A stretch of DNA of 22,884 bases from an uncultured Clostridium sp. (GTDB lineage: Bacteria > Bacillota > Clostridia > TANB77 > CAG-508): positions 1-22,884 of the forward strand of contig USMB01000027.1 in NCBI GenBank assembly GCA_900555615.1, given 5' to 3'. Within the stretch, counting starts at the first letter, position 1, and each line of letters starts with the position of its first letter. This document shows, piece by piece, positions 6,478 through 13,958 of this stretch. The position numbers were made by a program, and so were the translations under genes. The notes below the pieces were generated by a model, which was given only the letters and a program-made list of their open reading frames with translations, searched no databases and had not been told where the DNA came from.

Positions 6478-8331
6478 ATGTGTGGAATTGTTGGATTTAT
6501 TAATTATAAACAAGATATTTCTAATTACAAAAATATTTTATTACAAATGAATAATACTCTTTCTAGACGTGGTCCTGATGAAGAGGGAAATTTTATAGAT
6601 AAGCATGTTGCTCTTGCTCACAAACGATTGATAGTTATAGATCCTGATGGCGGAAAACAGCCTATGCGAAAAAAAGGACCGACCCCAGATTCGCATTTTA
6701 CAATTGTATATAATGGTCAAATTTACAATACAAAAGAATTACGTCAAATTCTTGAGGAACATGATTTTACTTTTGAGAGTCACAGTGATACAGAAGTTTT
6801 ATTAAAAAGTTACATATATTATGGAAGAGATGTTGTTAATCATCTAAATGGAATCTTTGCTTTTGCTATTTGGGATTCTGAAAAAGAAGAGCTCTTTATG
6901 GCAAGAGATCATTTTGGAGTTAAACCTTTATTTTACACAATGCAAAATAACTCTTTTATATTTGCATCTGAAATAAAGGCATTATTCCAATATCCTGGTG
7001 TTCAGAAAATTTTAGACAAACAAGGTATTTGTGAATTATTTGGAATTGGCCCTGCTCACACTCCAGGAACAACTATTTTTAACAATATATTTGAATTAAA
7101 ACCTGCTCATTTTGCAATCTTCAACCGTTCTGGATTACACATCGAAAAATATTGGAATTTAAAAAGTGAACCACATACAGAAACTTTTGCCCAAACCTGT
7201 GCACATCTAGACTTTCTATTAAAAGATGCTATTACAAGACAGCTTGTTTCTGATGTTCCTTTATGCACCTTTTTATCTGGAGGCTTAGACTCTAGTATCA
7301 TTACTAAATATGCTGCAGATTATTGCTATGAAAATGGCCTACCTCCACTTAATACTTATTCAATTGATTATGTGGATAATGATAAGAACTTTGTAAAGAG
7401 TGACTTTCAACCAAACTCTGACAATTATTATATTAATTTGATGGTTAATCGTTTTCATACAAACCATCACCCTATTGTCATTGATACTCCTGAGCTTGCA
7501 GAATATTTGGAAAATGCAATGATTGCACGCGACATGCCAGGAATGGCTGACATAGACTCTTCTCTACTTCTATTCTGTAAAAATGTAAAACCAACTGCAA
7601 CAGTATCTCTTACAGGTGAATGTGCAGATGAAATCTTTGGGGGATATCCTTGGTTTTTCAGAGAAGATGCTCTTCAAAGTGGAACTTTTCCATGGTCAAT
7701 TGCAATCTCAGAGCGTCAAACTTTATTACATCCAAGCATTGCAAAAAAAGTTGAACTTAAAGATTACATTAATTATAGATATCAAGAAAGTCTTTCTGAA
7801 CTTGAAATTTTGGATACAGATTCAATTGAAACTGCTGAAAAAAGAAAAATATCACATCTTACAATGAATTGGTTCATGCAAACTCTTTTGGACCGTTCTG
7901 ATAGAATGGCTATGTATAATGGCTTTGAACTTCGTGTTCCTTTCTGTGATTATAGATTGGCTCAATATGTTTGGAATATTCCTTGGGAAATAAAAGCTCT
8001 TAATGGCAGAGAAAAAGGACTACTTCGCTATGTTTCTCGAAAATATCTTCCTGCTGAAATTGTAGATAGAAAAAAGAGCCCTTATCCAAAGACTCATAAT
8101 CCAACTTATCTGGCTAAAGTAAAATCTATGCTTTCAGATATAATGGCAAATCGTCAGGCTCCAATTAACTATCTTTTAAATAGAGAATATATTTTAAATA
8201 TTTTAGAAACTGATGGCAAAGCTTTTTCTCGTCCTTGGTTTGGTCAGCTCATGACTGGTCCTCAACTTATGGCTTACCTTTGTCAAGTTAATATGTGGCT
8301 TGAAAAGTATAAGCCTATCATTAAAATGTAA
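6478..8331 (+). CDS. asnB: Asparagine synthetase, glutamine-hydrolysing
   Basis: Class II glutamine amidotransferase making asparagine from aspartate, glutamine and ATP. The 617-aa product has the N-terminal nucleophile Cys2 (MCGIVGF), LSRRGPDEEG, YNGQIYN, SDTEVLL and ARDHFGVKPLFY in the glutaminase half. The ATP-pyrophosphatase loop LSGGLDSS (about 266-273) and LTGECADEIFGGYP mark the synthetase half. AGGAGG lies eight bases before the ATG. Residues of about 63-73 (M-R-K-K-G-P-T-P-D-S-H) are encoded by an in-frame copy of a dispersed repeat; relatives have an unrelated surface loop here. The repeat seems tolerated because the frame continues with TIVYNGQIYN. A TATAAT lies at 6453-6458 but without a well-placed -35. 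It ends at a large hairpin (8338-8401). Confidence 0.95.
   Translation: MCGIVGFINYKQDISNYKNILLQMNNTLSRRGPDEEGNFIDKHVALAHKRLIVIDPDGGKQPMRKKGPTPDSHFTIVYNGQIYNTKELRQILEEHDFTFESHSDTEVLLKSYIYYGRDVVNHLNGIFAFAIWDSEKEELFMARDHFGVKPLFYTMQNNSFIFASEIKALFQYPGVQKILDKQGICELFGIGPAHTPGTTIFNNIFELKPAHFAIFNRSGLHIEKYWNLKSEPHTETFAQTCAHLDFLLKDAITRQLVSDVPLCTFLSGGLDSSIITKYAADYCYENGLPPLNTYSIDYVDNDKNFVKSDFQPNSDNYYINLMVNRFHTNHHPIVIDTPELAEYLENAMIARDMPGMADIDSSLLLFCKNVKPTATVSLTGECADEIFGGYPWFFREDALQSGTFPWSIAISERQTLLHPSIAKKVELKDYINYRYQESLSELEILDTDSIETAEKRKISHLTMNWFMQTLLDRSDRMAMYNGFELRVPFCDYRLAQYVWNIPWEIKALNGREKGLLRYVSRKYLPAEIVDRKKSPYPKTHNPTYLAKVKSMLSDIMANRQAPINYLLNREYILNILETDGKAFSRPWFGQLMTGPQLMAYLCQVNMWLEKYKPIIKM
6664..6696 (-). 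repeat. Dispersed GGGGTCGGTCC repeat inside asnB, copy B
   Basis: A 33-base copy with ATGCGA at one end and TCGCAT at the other, lying in frame within asnB. Bases 6664-6687 are the exact reverse complement of 986-1009 (24 bases). It is read as R-K-K-G-P-T-P-D-S-H. Confidence 0.85.
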
Positions 8332-8337
8332 ATTTGG

Positions 8338-8401
8338 TGACAATTTGGTGTCGGTGTTTTTCTTGACACTCTGTCAAAAAAACACCGACACCAAATTGTC
8401 A
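8338..8401. terminator. Palindromic repeat C, acting as terminator of asnB and the Arn-like operon
   Basis: A 64-base near-perfect palindrome (TGACAATTTGGTGTCGGTG and its complement, joined through TTGACA-ctc-TGTCAA). One arm has an extra base in the T run. It lies between the convergent asnB stop and the stop of the small membrane gene at 8408, so it probably ends transcription from both sides. It belongs to the same repeat family as 13888-13953. Confidence 0.75.
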
Positions 8402-8407
8402 AAATCA

Positions 8408-8749
8408 TCAAATATAATATACCGCAATCCCTACTAAAATAAGCACATTACCCAAAACTTTCTTTTTAGTTATTTTCTCACCTAAAAGCCTATTACTTAG
8501 TATCATAACAAAAAGATATCCTAAAGACTCAATTATTGGTTCGTTTTTATATGGAACCCCTTTAAGTCCTAGCACAACTAAGACTGTAGAAAGCACCATA
8601 AGACCATATCCAGTTATTACATATACATTTAAATATTCTTTAATAATTGATTTATAAGTTTTAGAAGCACTTTTCTTCAAAATTATTTGAGAAATTGAGC
8701 TTACTAAAACAGCTAATATTAATAAAAACACATATTTATTCATCTTCAC
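8408..8749 (-). CDS. Small EmrE/ArnE-like membrane protein (flippase subunit)
   Basis: A 113-aa protein with four hydrophobic segments (about residues 5-24, 40-64, 72-88 and 94-113), the size and layout of the small multidrug resistance/EamA half-transporters. The block GLKGVPYKNEPIIESLGYLF then a charged GEKITKKK turn before the last helix resembles ArnE/ArnF, which carry undecaprenyl-phosphate-linked aminoarabinose across the membrane. Its start overlaps the end of the preceding gene by 14 bases, so the two are translationally coupled and probably form a heterodimer. The start may be the ATG at 8749 or the one six bases further in. Family membership is visible; the lipid-sugar cargo is inferred from the operon. 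Confidence 0.75.
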   Translation of the reverse strand: MKMNKYVFLLILAVLVSSISQIILKKSASKTYKSIIKEYLNVYVITGYGLMVLSTVLVVLGLKGVPYKNEPIIESLGYLFVMILSNRLLGEKITKKKVLGNVLILVGIAVYYI

Positions 8750-9134
8750 TATTTACTATCATTGTTCCTATTATTACAATGACTACTCCTATCACATTTT
8801 TTATTGTTACTGTATCTTTGAATATCAAAATTGCCCAAACTATTGACCATAATAGCCCCATAGCTTTGTTCGCATACGCAACTGAAATTTCAAATTTTTT
8901 GATTAATTGTTGCCAAACTATTGCATATACTCCTAAAATCATCATTTCTAATCCATAATATAATATAAATTGAAATGACATAAATTCTTGACCTGATGCA
9001 AATTTGGCACAAACTGTTGATAATGTATATATTGCAATAACTATTTGAAGAATAAAGATGTCTCTTAATTTTGTCTTCTTTTTTCCTTCATTTTTTACTT
9101 CTACTAATTTTGTTTCTTTCTCTTCTTCGTTCAT
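8736..9134 (-). CDS. Small EmrE/EamA-like membrane protein (flippase partner)
   Basis: A 132-aa protein with a charged N-terminal tail (about residues 1-22, rich in E and K) and four membrane segments. The final block is SVAYANKAMGLLWSIVWAIL, a charged turn, then NVIGVVIVIIGTMIV. This is the half-transporter fold of the DMT superfamily, as in EmrE, ArnE/F and other small carriers. It lies 20 bases after the ATP-grasp gene and overlaps the second small membrane gene, so an ArnE-ArnF-like pair is the simplest reading. An AAGGAG site lies upstream of the ATG. It could alternatively be a drug or metabolite exporter subunit. Confidence 0.7.
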   Translation of the reverse strand: MNEEEKETKLVEVKNEGKKKTKLRDIFILQIVIAIYTLSTVCAKFASGQEFMSFQFILYYGLEMMILGVYAIVWQQLIKKFEISVAYANKAMGLLWSIVWAILIFKDTVTIKNVIGVVIVIIGTMIVNSEDE

Positions 9135-9154
9135 TAGGAATTATTTCTCCTTTT

Positions 9155-10282
9155 CTAGAATTTCAAAATTTCATACCCATATCTTGTTGAACTATCAACA
9201 ATTTTATGAGAATTTATTTTGTCTATTGGACTTGCATAATAAAGATATTCAGGATGTTCTTCATTTATTTTATTTAATTCATCTATGTCATTTTGAGTAA
9301 ATATAAATCTAATTTCTGCATTTTGTGGTTTAGATACCTGGATAAATTCCGGTGCTTTTCCTAAAGCTACATCTATAACCATTTTTAAGAAATCATATCC
9401 TGTTGAAATCTTTACTAAATCTGAACCTATGCAATCTCCACCCATTCTAGCTCCAATTTCGATTATTTTTACTTGTCCATCAGGTGTAATTTTGAATTCT
9501 GCATGTGATGCTCCATTTGTAATTTGTAAGCTATTTAATCCTGCAAAAACTTCTTTTTGAACCTTTTCTAGCATATTGTTATTAATTCCAGCTGGTTGAA
9601 TATGACCTGTTTCTATAAAATGTGGTGCACCTGTTGTTCTTTTTCTTGTTACTGCTAATAAAGTATGTTTTCCTTTATAAGAAATACTTTCAGCACTAAA
9701 TTCTTCACCATCTATGTATTCTTCAATAATCGCCTTTTTCTCAAATGAAACCTCAGTAGCCGCTTCTATTGCTTCTTTTAATTTTCCAGATTCTGCTTCT
9801 TCCCAATTCTCTATTTTATTAATTGACCTGCTTCCAGACCTGTCTGTTGGTTTTACTATGATTGGCATTGAAAAATCTTTTATTTTTGCTATTTCTTCTT
9901 CACTTGCCCCTGCAACTTCTGCAAATTTTGGAACTGATACTCCATTTGCTAAAAATGCTTTTCTCATTTCATATTTGTTTGTAGATAATCTTGTACATTC
10001 AAGGCTATTTCCTACAAGCCCTAATTTATCTGCTAAATAGTTTACTGTTAATGTAGCTAAATCTGATGCAACTGAGATAACTGCATCTGGTTTTATTTCT
10101 TTGCATTTAGCTAATATCTCATCTTTTTCTACTATACTTATTGGGTAAAAGTAGTCTGCAAAAGCTGCCCCAACTGCTCCTTCTGCCCAAGCAAATACAT
10201 GTGTTTCATATCCTAGTTCTTTAGCTTTGATGATAAGTGGCATTTGAAAATTATTTGCACCTATAATAACAATTTTTTTCAT
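9155..10282 (-). CDS. ATP-grasp family carboxylate-amine ligase
   Basis: A 375-aa soluble enzyme. It starts MKKIVIIGANNFQMPLIIKA, a Rossmann-like pre-ATP-grasp domain. The ATP-grasp core follows: IIVKPTDRSGSRS (141-153), the adenine-binding IIEEYIDGEEFSAE (185-198) and the metal-binding AEF (261-263) and EIGARMGGD (275-283). Such enzymes join a carboxylate to an amine through an acyl phosphate. Position between a sugar aminotransferase and the flippase pair suggests that it acylates the new sugar amine with an amino acid or other acid. That substrate is inference; a free-standing amino-acid ligase is the main alternative. AAGGAAG lies ten bases before the ATG. Confidence 0.75.
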   Translation of the reverse strand: MKKIVIIGANNFQMPLIIKAKELGYETHVFAWAEGAVGAAFADYFYPISIVEKDEILAKCKEIKPDAVISVASDLATLTVNYLADKLGLVGNSLECTRLSTNKYEMRKAFLANGVSVPKFAEVAGASEEEIAKIKDFSMPIIVKPTDRSGSRSINKIENWEEAESGKLKEAIEAATEVSFEKKAIIEEYIDGEEFSAESISYKGKHTLLAVTRKRTTGAPHFIETGHIQPAGINNNMLEKVQKEVFAGLNSLQITNGASHAEFKITPDGQVKIIEIGARMGGDCIGSDLVKISTGYDFLKMVIDVALGKAPEFIQVSKPQNAEIRFIFTQNDIDELNKINEEHPEYLYYASPIDKINSHKIVDSSTRYGYEILKF

Positions 10283-10320
10283 TTAGAAACTTCCTTTCTT
10301 ACTTTTGGCTACTATGCTGA

Positions 10321-11460
10321 TTAATTTTTTGCATAGAATTCTTTTATTGCATTTATTACTTTATCTTGGTCTTCTTTTGCTAATCCATAATACATTGGTA
10401 ATCTTACTAATTTTTCACTCTCTAAAGTCGTATATTTATCTTCTCCATTGAATCTTCCAAATCTCTTTCCAGCAGGAGAATCGTGTAATGGAATATAATG
10501 AAATACTGCTTGAATTCCGTTTGCCTTCAAGTATTTGATTAATGCTGTTCTTTCTTCTAAGTCCTTTGCTTTTAAGTAAAACATATGTGCATTATGAGTG
10601 CTATACTCTGGAACATATTGTAATGTTATTTTTCCTTCATCTTCTAGATCTTGCAAGTTTTCTTTATAATAATTCCATGATGATAATCTAGCATTATTGA
10701 TTTCTTCAGCCTTTTCAAGTTGAGGATATAAATATGCACAATTCAATTCACTTGGTAAATATGATGAACCATAATCTACCCATGTATATTTATCAATTTC
10801 TCCTCTAAAGAATTTATTTCTATTTGTTCCTTTTTCTCTTATTATTTCAGCTCTTTCAACTAACTCTGGATCATTTATTACAATAGCTCCACCTTCTCCC
10901 ATGCTGTAATTCTTTGTTTCATGGAAGCTATAACATCCAAGGTCTGCAATTGTTCCTAAATATTTGTCTTTGTATTTAGCCATAAATCCTTGAGCTGCAT
11001 CTTCTACAACTTTCAAATTATGTTTTTTAGCAATCTTCATAATTTTATCCATATCTGGAGAAATTCCAGCATAGTGAACTACTGCAATTGCTTTAGTTTT
11101 AGGAGTTATTGCCTCTTCTATTTTTTCTTCATCAATATTCATTGTTTTAGGATTTACATCTACAAAAACTACCTTCGCTCCAACCATAATAAATGCATCT
11201 GCTGTTGATACAAATGTATAAGATGGCATTATTACTTCATCTCCTGGTTGCAAATTCAACAAAATTGCAGCCATTTCAAGAGCATCAGTACAAGATGTTG
11301 TTAATAATACTTTTGTAGCATTAAATTTATCTTCCATCCATTTACTACATTTTTTTGTAAACTCTCCATCTCCACAAATTTTTCTACTTTTAATTGCTTC
11401 TTTTATGCAATCTAATGAACCTTCTATATAAATTGGTATATTAAATCCTATCATTTTCAT
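10321..11460 (-). CDS. wecE: dTDP-4-amino-4,6-dideoxygalactose transaminase (WecE/RffA type)
   Basis: PLP-dependent DegT/DnrJ/EryC1 aminotransferase that converts dTDP-4-keto-6-deoxyglucose to dTDP-4-amino-4,6-dideoxygalactose (Fuc4N). The 379-aa product has the sugar-aminotransferase block TTSCTDALEMAAILL (54-68), VVEDAAQGF (151-159), and the PLP lysine K183 in FHETKNYSMGEGGA. The following IIREKGTNRNKFFRGEIDKY and GSSYLPSEL match the E. coli WecE pattern closely from memory, so this is more specific than a generic DegT call. Starts at 11460 or 11454 are both possible after an AGAAG site. It is the nucleotide-sugar step of the operon; the genes for dTDP-glucose synthesis are not in the window. 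Confidence 0.8.
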   Translation of the reverse strand: MKMIGFNIPIYIEGSLDCIKEAIKSRKICGDGEFTKKCSKWMEDKFNATKVLLTTSCTDALEMAAILLNLQPGDEVIMPSYTFVSTADAFIMVGAKVVFVDVNPKTMNIDEEKIEEAITPKTKAIAVVHYAGISPDMDKIMKIAKKHNLKVVEDAAQGFMAKYKDKYLGTIADLGCYSFHETKNYSMGEGGAIVINDPELVERAEIIREKGTNRNKFFRGEIDKYTWVDYGSSYLPSELNCAYLYPQLEKAEEINNARLSSWNYYKENLQDLEDEGKITLQYVPEYSTHNAHMFYLKAKDLEERTALIKYLKANGIQAVFHYIPLHDSPAGKRFGRFNGEDKYTTLESEKLVRLPMYYGLAKEDQDKVINAIKEFYAKN

Positions 11461-11470
11461 CCACTTCTTT

Positions 11471-12820
11471 CTATTTTCCTCTATAAGCTGGTATTATATA
11501 TCCAAATATCGCTTTAAATGATATTACAATAATTAATAGCATTAATGCTATAATTATGACATTTCGTATTTTTTCCGATTTTATAAATTTTTCTAATAAA
11601 GTTTCAATTCCTTTAACTAAGAAGTATGTAAATGGAACTATAATTCCCATAATGTATCTTCCTTGTGGTTGATAATCACTTGCATATGAATAATACATAC
11701 TTAATAAAACTGGAATTATAATTGATGCAACAAATATATAATTTAAAAGATATTTGTTCTTTTCTTCCTTTTTGTACATGAACAATTCTTTAAAATTAAT
11801 CAAGCATCCAATTGCACCAATTACCCATATTGCAAGATAGCAATAGTATATTTTGGTTGACATCATTATTGTATGATATCCGAAAATTCCTATAAAGCTT
11901 ACAGCTGTAGTATTCAGCCATCCTTTTTCAACTATCATATATATTAATGATTTTCCTTCTTTTTGAAACGTTAATCTCGTTGACGGTTTATAATCATGTA
12001 ATGCATATTTATCACCACACTCATTTTGAGCATTTATTCCTAAAAAATCTCCATTATATAAAATTGCATTTCTAACAAACCACCATCCTGCAAAGGTAAT
12101 GGCAATTAAACCTACAACTAAAATTTTTTGCCAGACATCTTTAGCTTTCATTTTATTTGAAGTTGCAGATACTAAGCAAAGTATGATACTACATAATATG
12201 TATCCATATGCATTATAATATGTAAGTGCACAAAATCCGATTGCAAGTCCAAGTAACACACAATGCTTTGTTTTCCAATTACTTTCCAAGCCTAGAATCC
12301 ATAAATAAATAATCATAGTTGTTGCCAACACTGCTGTTGAATCATTATTTATGTAAGATGCTAGAAATGCTGTTATTGGCTGAAATGCAATAAATACAAC
12401 AAATAATATCTTATAAATTTCTTTATCTTTAAATAATTTATCTGCTATCTTTATCACAAAATATATTGAAAGCGTCATGCTTACTGTACTTACAAGCCTT
12501 GCCGCTACCACTAGTAAAAATTTATCCATTGTAAAAATCGATGCCACTTTCATAAATCCAGCACCTATCATATATGTCAAAATAGGTTGAAATGCATACG
12601 AAATTCCCCAAATAGGATTTCTTATGGCTTGCTCATCGCCTTTGGGCAATTTATTATTTTCAAAAATATATTTACATATATCCCATTTCATTCCCTCGTC
12701 TGGACAAGAATTAAACGGTTGTGATATTGTCCAGATAAAATAGTAACAAAACAGGCAAACTAAAAATATTGCTATAATTGCACTTTTGTTCTTTTTATAA
12801 AATTCTATAATTTTATCCAT
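11471..12820 (-). CDS. GT-C membrane glycosyltransferase (ArnT/DUF2142-like)
   Basis: A 449-aa polytopic protein with about eleven hydrophobic segments. The first outer loop carries an acidic DE pair (SCPDEGMKW, D41-E42), the catalytic position of GT-C enzymes such as ArnT and protein O-mannosyltransferases. Further on come SYINNDSTA, GWWFVRNAILYNGDFLG and DYQPQGRY (near residue 387), motifs typical of the GT39/DUF2142 group. Such enzymes take a sugar from a polyprenyl-phosphate carrier and add it to an acceptor outside the membrane. Its start overlaps the end of the GtrB-like gene by eight bases. It is followed ten bases later by wecE. The acceptor (teichoic acid, polysaccharide or protein) cannot be told. 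Confidence 0.75.
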   Translation of the reverse strand: MDKIIEFYKKNKSAIIAIFLVCLFCYYFIWTISQPFNSCPDEGMKWDICKYIFENNKLPKGDEQAIRNPIWGISYAFQPILTYMIGAGFMKVASIFTMDKFLLVVAARLVSTVSMTLSIYFVIKIADKLFKDKEIYKILFVVFIAFQPITAFLASYINNDSTAVLATTMIIYLWILGLESNWKTKHCVLLGLAIGFCALTYYNAYGYILCSIILCLVSATSNKMKAKDVWQKILVVGLIAITFAGWWFVRNAILYNGDFLGINAQNECGDKYALHDYKPSTRLTFQKEGKSLIYMIVEKGWLNTTAVSFIGIFGYHTIMMSTKIYYCYLAIWVIGAIGCLINFKELFMYKKEEKNKYLLNYIFVASIIIPVLLSMYYSYASDYQPQGRYIMGIIVPFTYFLVKGIETLLEKFIKSEKIRNVIIIALMLLIIVISFKAIFGYIIPAYRGK

Positions 12821-13769
12821 TGTTAGATTTTTCCCCTTTTTCTACCTTTTCTATAATATATGGCGGTCTTTTTCTTGCTGCATCATATGTTCTCCATAAA
12901 TATTCACCTAATATTCCGATAGAAAGCATTATTATTCCAAATGCCATCAGCATTACCATTATAAGTGATGTATATCCTTCTACATCAATCTTTCCAACAA
13001 ATTTTCTATGTATAATAATTAACAATAAGATTATTGATCCAAAGAAACTTAAGAAACCTACATTTGTTATCATTTTAATTGGGAAATATGAAAAACTTAT
13101 AAGTGAATCATATACTAATTTAATTTTTTTAGATAATGTCCATCTTGATTTTCCTATTTCTCTTTTCTTTCTAACATATGGCACAGTAGCTGTTTCAAAC
13201 CCTGCCCATAAGATTTGACTCATTAATGATGTATTAGATTCTTGCATTTTTACTAAGAAATCTATTACTTGTCTATCAATTAAAAATGAATCAAATCCGC
13301 CTTTCGGCATATTATGCAAAGCTAATTTTCTCATTAAAAATGCATATAAATTTGAAAATGCTTTTTGCACAATTGGCTCTTCTCTATCAGCTCTTGTAGC
13401 CAATACCACTTTATATCCTTCATCATATTTTTTCATCATATCTAATATCATTTCAGAAGGTTCTTGTAAGTCTGCTGCTTTCCTTACAGCACAATCTCCT
13501 GTACATTGTGACAAACCTGCCAAAATTGCAGCATGTTCTCCATAATTTCTAGATAGATGAATAATTTTTATGTTTGAATCTATTTTTGCTAAATCCTGCA
13601 TTACTTTGTAAGAATTATCTTTTGAGCCGTCATCTACCATTATCAACTCATATTCTGTATTTGTATTTTCTTTTAATTTGTTGAATACTTTTTCTTTTAA
13701 GTCTGCATATAATGGCAAAAGATTATCTTGGTTGTAATAGACAGGTACTATTATTGATATTTTTTTCAT
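12813..13769 (-). CDS. Polyprenyl-phosphate glycosyltransferase (GtrB/ArnC/CsbB family)
   Basis: A family 2 glycosyltransferase of 318 aa that loads a sugar onto undecaprenyl phosphate. It has IIVPVYYNQ near the start, VDDGSKDNS (45-53), DLQEP (100-104, where the usual DADLQ reads AADLQ, as in several ArnC-like proteins), and the lipid-carrier motif KREIGKSRWTLSKK (202-215). Two C-terminal membrane segments (about 232-255 and 267-288) end with GEYLWRTYDAARKRPPYIIE, the GtrB/ArnC layout. The ATG at 13769 is chosen because an AAGGGGA site lies just before it; the longer frame lacks a site. First gene of the six-gene operon, from the promoter at 13841-13869. Confidence 0.85.
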   Translation of the reverse strand: MKKISIIVPVYYNQDNLLPLYADLKEKVFNKLKENTNTEYELIMVDDGSKDNSYKVMQDLAKIDSNIKIIHLSRNYGEHAAILAGLSQCTGDCAVRKAADLQEPSEMILDMMKKYDEGYKVVLATRADREEPIVQKAFSNLYAFLMRKLALHNMPKGGFDSFLIDRQVIDFLVKMQESNTSLMSQILWAGFETATVPYVRKKREIGKSRWTLSKKIKLVYDSLISFSYFPIKMITNVGFLSFFGSIILLLIIIHRKFVGKIDVEGYTSLIMVMLMAFGIIMLSIGILGEYLWRTYDAARKRPPYIIEKVEKGEKSNNG

Positions 13770-13840
13770 TATTTTTTCCCCTTTTTTCACTTTTTGATTC
13801 ATATTTTATGTCGATTTTTTTATCTTTTTTAACATGTGCA

Positions 13841-13869
13841 ATTCTATCACATTATTGCAATATGGTCAA
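13841..13869 (-). promoter_or_regulatory. Promoter of the Arn-like operon
   Basis: On the minus strand TTGACC (13864-13869), a 17-base spacer ending TGA, then TAGAAT (13841-13846), an extended -10. It is separated from uvrA by the palindrome at 13888-13953, so it starts an independent unit. Confidence 0.75.
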
Positions 13870-13887
13870 TGTTTATTTTATTAATTT

Positions 13888-13953
13888 TGACAATTTGGGG
13901 TCGGTGTTTTTCTTGACAGCCCTGTCAAGAAAAACACCGACCCCAAATTGTCA
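13888..13953. terminator. Perfect 32-bp-arm palindrome (repeat D), terminator of uvrA
   Basis: Arms 13888-13919 and 13922-13953 are perfect reverse complements with a CC centre. The arm carries TGACAATTTGGGGTCGGTG then TTTTTCTTGACAG. It starts six bases after the uvrA stop and can fold into a very stable hairpin. It is the fullest member of the dispersed repeat family; other copies are at 8338-8401 and, as a single arm, 16803-16833. Confidence 0.85.
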
Positions 13954-13958
13954 CCAGC

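Noticed and set aside
8338..13953. CRISPR-like repeats from the GGGGTCGGT family
   Set aside because: Copies are dispersed, in both orientations and without regular spacers or cas genes.
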